From contig NZ_CP178208.1 in NCBI RefSeq assembly GCF_047219225.1, positions 3,162,001-3,226,000 of the forward strand: 64,000 nt of DNA, given 5' to 3'. Positions within the stretch are counted from its first letter, which is position 1. Each line of letters starts with the position of its first letter. Shown here piece by piece: positions 59,548-64,000 of the stretch. The notes below the pieces were generated by a model. That model was not told where the DNA came from, searched no databases, and saw nothing but the letters and a program-made list of their open reading frames with translations. Source of the DNA: IMCC45349 sp047219225 (GTDB lineage: Bacteria > Bacteroidota > Bacteroidia > Flavobacteriales > Flavobacteriaceae). The position numbers and the translations under genes were made by a program.

Positions 59548-61446
59548 ATGCTTGAAAATTATCTAAATAAAATAACGCAGAAGTATGCATCCAAATGGTT
59601 AGTATTAGCCATTGATGTGATTATTGTACTGTGTACACTTTTCTTAGCTAATTTTATTAGATACAATTTCAGATTTGATTTTGACATGGAGCTATTACTA
59701 AGGCAAGCTCCTTTTGTAGCTATAATAGCAACAATAAGTTTCTTACTAGTTGGATCACATAAAGGTGTTGTTAGATATACTGGTTACAGAGATGTTATAA
59801 ATATTATTATTGGAACCAATATACTAGCAACCATACTTATTATTTTCACGTATTTAGGTAGAAAATTTGGTTTTGATAAAGCCTTTGAAATCTCAGGTTC
59901 AATAGTATATATACATCTACTTTTAAACATACTATTATTAACAAGCTTCAAATTTGTTATTAAAGCGTTATATAGAGAAATTGTTTCTGAGCATTTTGAA
60001 GAAAGCGGTAATATATTAATCTATGGTGCTGGAGATTCAGGATTAATAACGTACGATGCTGTAACTACAGATGCCAAAAGCAACTTAGAGGTTATTGGGT
60101 TTATTGATGACAACCCTAAAAAAGTTGGAAAAAAAATTAACCTTGTAAATGTCTTTAGTTTTGACCAAATAAATGATGACTTTATAAAAAAGAATAAAAT
60201 TGATCAAGTCATTATATCTATCCAAAATATAGAGCCATTACATTTATTAAACATTTCTAGTAAGTTATTTGCTCAAAAACTTAAAGTTAAAATTGTTCCT
60301 CCAGTTCACAACTGGATTGATGGCGATTTAAGCGTAGGTCAAATTAAAGATGTAAAAATTGAAGATTTACTTGGTAGAGACCCAATAGATATTGACAATC
60401 CTGTTTTAGATGACGAATATGAAAATCAAATTATATTAATTACAGGAGCAGCTGGTTCAATAGGAAGTGAAATATGCCGAAAGCTTACCAATTATAACTG
60501 TAAAAAACTAATTTTCGTTGATATTGCTGAATCAGCATTGTACGATTTACAACAAGAATTTAAACAGCAAAAAATAACAAATTTTGAAGCTATAGTGGCT
60601 GATGTTAGAGATAAAGACCGCATGAATTACATCTTTAACAAACATAAACCAAAAATTGTGTTTCATGCAGCTGCTTATAAACATGTACCTTTAATGGAAA
60701 ACAACCCTTATGAAGCAGTAAGAGTTAATATTTGCGGAACAAAAATTATTGCCGACTTATCTGTTAAACATAGCATTAAAAAGTTTGTACTTATTTCTAC
60801 AGATAAAGCTGTTAATCCTACAAATGTAATGGGAGCAACAAAGCGAATTGCAGAGCTTTACGTTAGCTGTTTAAAAGGAAAAGGTCAAACCAAGTTTATT
60901 ACAACCAGGTTTGGTAATGTGTTAGGTTCAAATGGGTCTGTAATACCTTTATTCAAAAAGCAAATTGAATCTGGTGGACCTTTAACTGTAACTCATAGAG
61001 ACATCACAAGATATTTTATGACCATTCCTGAAGCTTGTCAATTAGTATTAGAAGCAGCAACTATGGGTAATGGAGGTGAAATTTTTGTTTTTGATATGGG
61101 AGAATCTGTAAAGATTTTTGATTTAGCAAAAAACATGATAACACTTTCTGGATTAAAGTATCCAGAGGACATTGATATAAAAATTACTGGATTACGTCCA
61201 GGTGAAAAAATATATGAAGAATTATTAGCTGATGGTGAAAACACTAAAAAGACTTACCATGAAAAAATAATGATTGCCAAAACAAGAGCTCTTGATATAA
61301 AGCAAATCGAATCAAAAATAACCAATCTATGTTGTATCAACTCTAAAACACAAAGTTTAGAAATAGTATCTAACATTAAAGATATTATTCCTGAATATGT
61401 TTCAAACAATTCAAAATTTGAAGTTTTAGATTCAACAAAAAAATAA
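59548..61446 (+). CDS. PglF/WbpM-like nucleotide-sugar 4,6-dehydratase
   Basis: A 632-residue membrane-bound dehydratase, probably converting UDP-GlcNAc to its 4-keto-6-deoxy form. Four N-terminal membrane segments (about residues 15-140) precede a first nucleotide-binding domain (LIYGAGDSGL near 153) and the catalytic extended SDR domain (ILITGAAGSIGSEICRKL near 293). Catalytic residues appear in the pattern ISTDKAVNPTNVMGATKR, with Met in place of the usual Tyr of YxxxK, as in WbpM and FlaA1. Co-transcribed with the PglE-like gene. Confidence 0.9.
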   Translation: MLENYLNKITQKYASKWLVLAIDVIIVLCTLFLANFIRYNFRFDFDMELLLRQAPFVAIIATISFLLVGSHKGVVRYTGYRDVINIIIGTNILATILIIFTYLGRKFGFDKAFEISGSIVYIHLLLNILLLTSFKFVIKALYREIVSEHFEESGNILIYGAGDSGLITYDAVTTDAKSNLEVIGFIDDNPKKVGKKINLVNVFSFDQINDDFIKKNKIDQVIISIQNIEPLHLLNISSKLFAQKLKVKIVPPVHNWIDGDLSVGQIKDVKIEDLLGRDPIDIDNPVLDDEYENQIILITGAAGSIGSEICRKLTNYNCKKLIFVDIAESALYDLQQEFKQQKITNFEAIVADVRDKDRMNYIFNKHKPKIVFHAAAYKHVPLMENNPYEAVRVNICGTKIIADLSVKHSIKKFVLISTDKAVNPTNVMGATKRIAELYVSCLKGKGQTKFITTRFGNVLGSNGSVIPLFKKQIESGGPLTVTHRDITRYFMTIPEACQLVLEAATMGNGGEIFVFDMGESVKIFDLAKNMITLSGLKYPEDIDIKITGLRPGEKIYEELLADGENTKKTYHEKIMIAKTRALDIKQIESKITNLCCINSKTQSLEIVSNIKDIIPEYVSNNSKFEVLDSTKK

Positions 61447-61454
61447 TCTACATC

Positions 61455-62249
61455 ATGAAAACTAAAATCAACTTATTAAATTCGTCTAAACTTTTGTTGT
61501 TATTATGTGTATTAACACTAACTTCTTGTGCTTCAAGACAAGACATAGTTTACTTTCAAGACGAACCAATTTCTAATACAATAGAAAATTCTAATGCAAA
61601 TTTTGAAATTAGATTTAAGCCAGACGATTTATTAACCATCGATGTATCTGCTCTAGACCCAGATGCTGCAAGACCTTTTAATTTACCTGCAGTTTCTTAC
61701 AACAATTCAGTTATTAGTGCTAGAGGCGATTTAAAAATGCAAACTTACTTAGTAGATATTCATGGTAATATTGAGTTTCCAGTTTTAGGAACTATAAAAA
61801 TTGCTGGTTTATCAAGAAGCGAAGCAAATGCAATGCTGAAAGAAAAGCTAACGGAATACATTAAAAACCCAATAGTCAATATAAGATTAGCTAATTTCAC
61901 TATTACTGTATTAGGTGAAGTTACTAGACCTGGAACGTACACTGTTCAAGACGAAAGGATTAGTTTAAGTGAAGCTTTAGGTTTAGCTGGAGATTTAACA
62001 ATTTATGGAAAAAGAGATAATGTTTTCTTGATACGCGAGGTAGATGGCGAAAAAAGATATGCTAAGTTTGATTTAACATCAATCAATGTTATGAATTCTC
62101 CAAACTACTATTTAACACAAAATGATGTTATTTATGTAGAACCAAATAATGCTAAAGTGAGATCGTCTTCATACAATCAAAACAACGGAGTTATTATTGC
62201 TGGAATTTCAACTTTAGCAACCATAGTAGCTATAATTGTGGCAAAATAA
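61455..62249 (+). CDS. wza: Wza-like polysaccharide export lipoprotein
   Basis: A 264-residue outer-membrane export protein. The lipoprotein signal ends at C25 (LTSCAS). A polysaccharide export (PES) domain spans about residues 50-140 (FKPDDLLTIDVSALDP, VDIHGNIEFPVLGTIKIAGLSRSEANAML), followed by a SLBB domain (FTITVLGEVTRPGTYTVQDERISLSEALGLAGDLTIYGKRDNVFLIRE). A hydrophobic C-terminal helix (GVIIAGISTLATIVAIIV) ends the protein. Eight bases after the dehydratase. Confidence 0.92.
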   Translation: MKTKINLLNSSKLLLLLCVLTLTSCASRQDIVYFQDEPISNTIENSNANFEIRFKPDDLLTIDVSALDPDAARPFNLPAVSYNNSVISARGDLKMQTYLVDIHGNIEFPVLGTIKIAGLSRSEANAMLKEKLTEYIKNPIVNIRLANFTITVLGEVTRPGTYTVQDERISLSEALGLAGDLTIYGKRDNVFLIREVDGEKRYAKFDLTSINVMNSPNYYLTQNDVIYVEPNNAKVRSSSYNQNNGVIIAGISTLATIVAIIVAK

Positions 62250-62256
62250 TTAGACA

Positions 62257-64000
62257 ATGAACAATTTATTAAACGATACATTATTAAGAGAAAAAACGGA
62301 TTATTACGTTTCTAAATGGAGATGGATATTAGCAACCCTAATTCTGTTTTTCCTAGCTGGTTTTCTATTCTTAAGATATACCAATCACGAATATAAAACT
62401 ACTGCTACTCTTAAGTTTCAAGAAGATTCAAAAGCTAATCAATTACCAGAATTATCACAACTTCAAAATTCAGGATTATTTGCTCAAGGTTTAAATAAAG
62501 TTGACGATGAAATTAAAATTTTAACCTCTAAAACTTTAATTGAACAAGTTGTAAGAGACCTTAAATTAAACACGAAATATTACATTTTAGGTAACGTAAA
62601 GGCTACTGAATATTTTAATGACCAACCAATAAGTATTACTTTTTTTGAAAATGATTCAATTATAAATAACATAGATGGTTCTTTAATTCTTAAAGTTATC
62701 TCTCCTACTAAATTTTCGGTTATTGAGTCAAAATCAAACCATGTTATTGACAATACTTTAAATGAAAGAAGCGAACATTTATTTGGAGAAAAATTCAACT
62801 CTCATTTTGGTGAAGTAATAATAACACCAAACATAGGAAATGAAAACTTAGAGATTGGATCAAACTTTATTGTTGAATTAACTTCAATTGATAAGCTTGT
62901 AGAATATTACACAAAGAAAATTAAAGTTCAAGCTGCTCAAAATTCAAGCATTATATACATAAACTTAAATGATCACATAAAGCAGCGAGGAGAACTATTC
63001 GTAAATAAATTAATAGAAGTTTACAATAAGGATGTTGTAAACGACAAAGAAGGTGTTGTTAAGGTTACTTCAGATTTTATAAACAACAGACTTAATATTG
63101 TTTCTGACGAATTACAACAAGTTGACCTTACTGCCGAAAACATTAAGAAAAGCAACAGGCTATCTAATCTAGCTTCACAATCAAGCATATTTCTTCAAAA
63201 CGAAAAAGAAAATGAAGCTAAGTTAATTGCCACAACAAATCAAATGCAATTAATAGATTACATGAGTGATTATGTTGCAGATGATTCTAGAGATTCTGAT
63301 TTATTACCTGCCAATGTTGGTATTAATGATAATGGTGTAGCGCAACTAACTAAAAGTCACAACGAGTTAGTATTACAAAGAGATCGTATTTTAAGAAACT
63401 CTAGCGAAAAAAACCCAACTGTTATTAATTTAAACAATCAAATTAATGCACTTAAGGCGAATCTAAATCAGACACTTGACAATTTAAAATCTTCAACAGA
63501 AATAACGCTTAAATCGTTAAGTGCTGAAGAATCTAGAATCAATTCTCAAATTTATTCAGCACCACAAAAGGAACGCCAATTTAGAGATATAACACGTCAA
63601 CAAAGCATTAAAGAATCTTTATATCTATACTTATTACAAAAACGTGAGGAAACTGCCATAATGTTTGGTATGTCTACATCTAACGCAAAAATTGTAGATG
63701 CTGCGTTTAGCTCTAAAAACCCAGTAAATCCAAAACCTTTTATTGTTTATTTAGCAGCATTAATTTTAGGATTAATTGTGCCTTTAATAGTACTTTATAT
63801 TTCTGATTTACTTAACACAAAAGTTCAAAGTAAACTAGACCTTGCTCCTATTAGCGACATTCCTTTTATTGGTGATATTCCTAAATCAAGTAGTAAGAAA
63901 AATAAACGCCTAGTTTCAAAAATAGACTACTCACCTAAAGCAGAAGCTTTTAGAATGATTAGAACAAATATTGAGTTTATTTTAAAAGGGAAAAAGGACA
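62257..64000 (+). CDS. wzc: Wzc-like polysaccharide co-polymerase / tyrosine autokinase, C-terminus outside window
   Basis: 581 codons are visible. A first membrane segment (about residues 22-42), a long periplasmic domain with coiled coils (about residues 268-320 and 360-430), and a second membrane segment (FIVYLAALILGLIVPLIVLYI, about 493-513) form the Wzz-type chain-length domain. PNPKPF-like NPVNPKPF precedes the second segment. The sequence then reads SPKAEAFRMIRTNIEF, the start of a BY-kinase domain; Walker motifs and the tyrosine tail lie beyond the right edge. Confidence 0.9.
   Translation, partial: MNNLLNDTLLREKTDYYVSKWRWILATLILFFLAGFLFLRYTNHEYKTTATLKFQEDSKANQLPELSQLQNSGLFAQGLNKVDDEIKILTSKTLIEQVVRDLKLNTKYYILGNVKATEYFNDQPISITFFENDSIINNIDGSLILKVISPTKFSVIESKSNHVIDNTLNERSEHLFGEKFNSHFGEVIITPNIGNENLEIGSNFIVELTSIDKLVEYYTKKIKVQAAQNSSIIYINLNDHIKQRGELFVNKLIEVYNKDVVNDKEGVVKVTSDFINNRLNIVSDELQQVDLTAENIKKSNRLSNLASQSSIFLQNEKENEAKLIATTNQMQLIDYMSDYVADDSRDSDLLPANVGINDNGVAQLTKSHNELVLQRDRILRNSSEKNPTVINLNNQINALKANLNQTLDNLKSSTEITLKSLSAEESRINSQIYSAPQKERQFRDITRQQSIKESLYLYLLQKREETAIMFGMSTSNAKIVDAAFSSKNPVNPKPFIVYLAALILGLIVPLIVLYISDLLNTKVQSKLDLAPISDIPFIGDIPKSSSKKNKRLVSKIDYSPKAEAFRMIRTNIEFILKGKKD

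Noticed and set aside
1..64000. tRNA, rRNA, phage, toxin-antitoxin or defence genes
   Set aside because: No cloverleaf, rRNA core sequence, integrase, transposase or recognised defence protein was found in any gap or frame.

Overview
The window is AT-rich chromosomal DNA from a member of the Bacteroidota, almost certainly a flavobacterium. The evidence is: signal peptides ending in AQ or SQ; three secreted proteins with type IX secretion (T9SS) C-terminal sorting domains; a PorX regulator; TAnnTTTG-type -7 promoter boxes; an lpxD-lpxC/fabZ-lpxA-efp cluster; and a hisG-D-C-B-H-A-F-IE operon with fused hisB and hisIE. No rRNA, tRNA, CRISPR array, phage or transposase gene was found. No gene-free stretch exceeds 300 bases.

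Region 1 (1-11.6 kb) is mixed housekeeping: an EF-G2-like GTPase cut by the left edge, a secreted vanadium-haloperoxidase-type enzyme, a DUF3817 membrane protein, topoisomerase III overlapping an RluE-like pseudouridine synthase, an MscS channel, a YecE-like protein, two uncharacterised genes and a TruA-like synthase.

Region 2 (11.6-18.9 kb) is the complete histidine operon on the minus strand. Its 241-base leader, not previously called as a gene, encodes an 18-residue peptide with five histidines. A perfect 13-bp terminator follows, with a competing antiterminator: a ribosome-mediated attenuator. The operon also carries small TGTCA-ended palindromic repeats, one inserted in frame inside hisA.

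Region 3 (18.9-35 kb, minus strand) holds a six-gene run from fabG through two secreted proteins, a VWA membrane protein and an SPFH protein to an SH3-like protein; then a large M16 lipoprotein peptidase, sucD, and the lipid A cluster with two LpxD proteins, EF-P, LpxA, LpxC/FabZ and an HD phosphohydrolase. Region 4 (35-39.7 kb, plus strand) is porX-tsaE, a small secreted peptide gene overlapping a membrane protein gene, alanine dehydrogenase and a DUF4258 protein.

Region 5 (39.7-49.7 kb, minus strand) has two giant paralogous T9SS surface proteins. One starts with a pectate-lyase-like beta-helix, the other with a beta-propeller. They carry 18 and 13 Ig/PKD-like repeats of about 70 residues. 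The first has a 633-bp higher-order repeat, and the cysteines of both follow a strict alternation. A related element lies upstream of both genes.

Region 6 (49.9 kb to the right edge) is a Wzx/Wzy capsule or exopolysaccharide locus: flippase, polymerase, one glycosyltransferase, two DegT aminotransferases, a PglC-like initiating transferase, a deacetylase, an uncharacterised membrane protein, an inverted CelD-like acyltransferase gene, a PglF-like dehydratase, Wza and a truncated Wzc. It likely builds an amino-sugar polymer through a bacillosamine-type precursor. The most notable items are the his attenuator, the in-frame repeat in hisA and the cysteine pattern of the surface-protein repeats.
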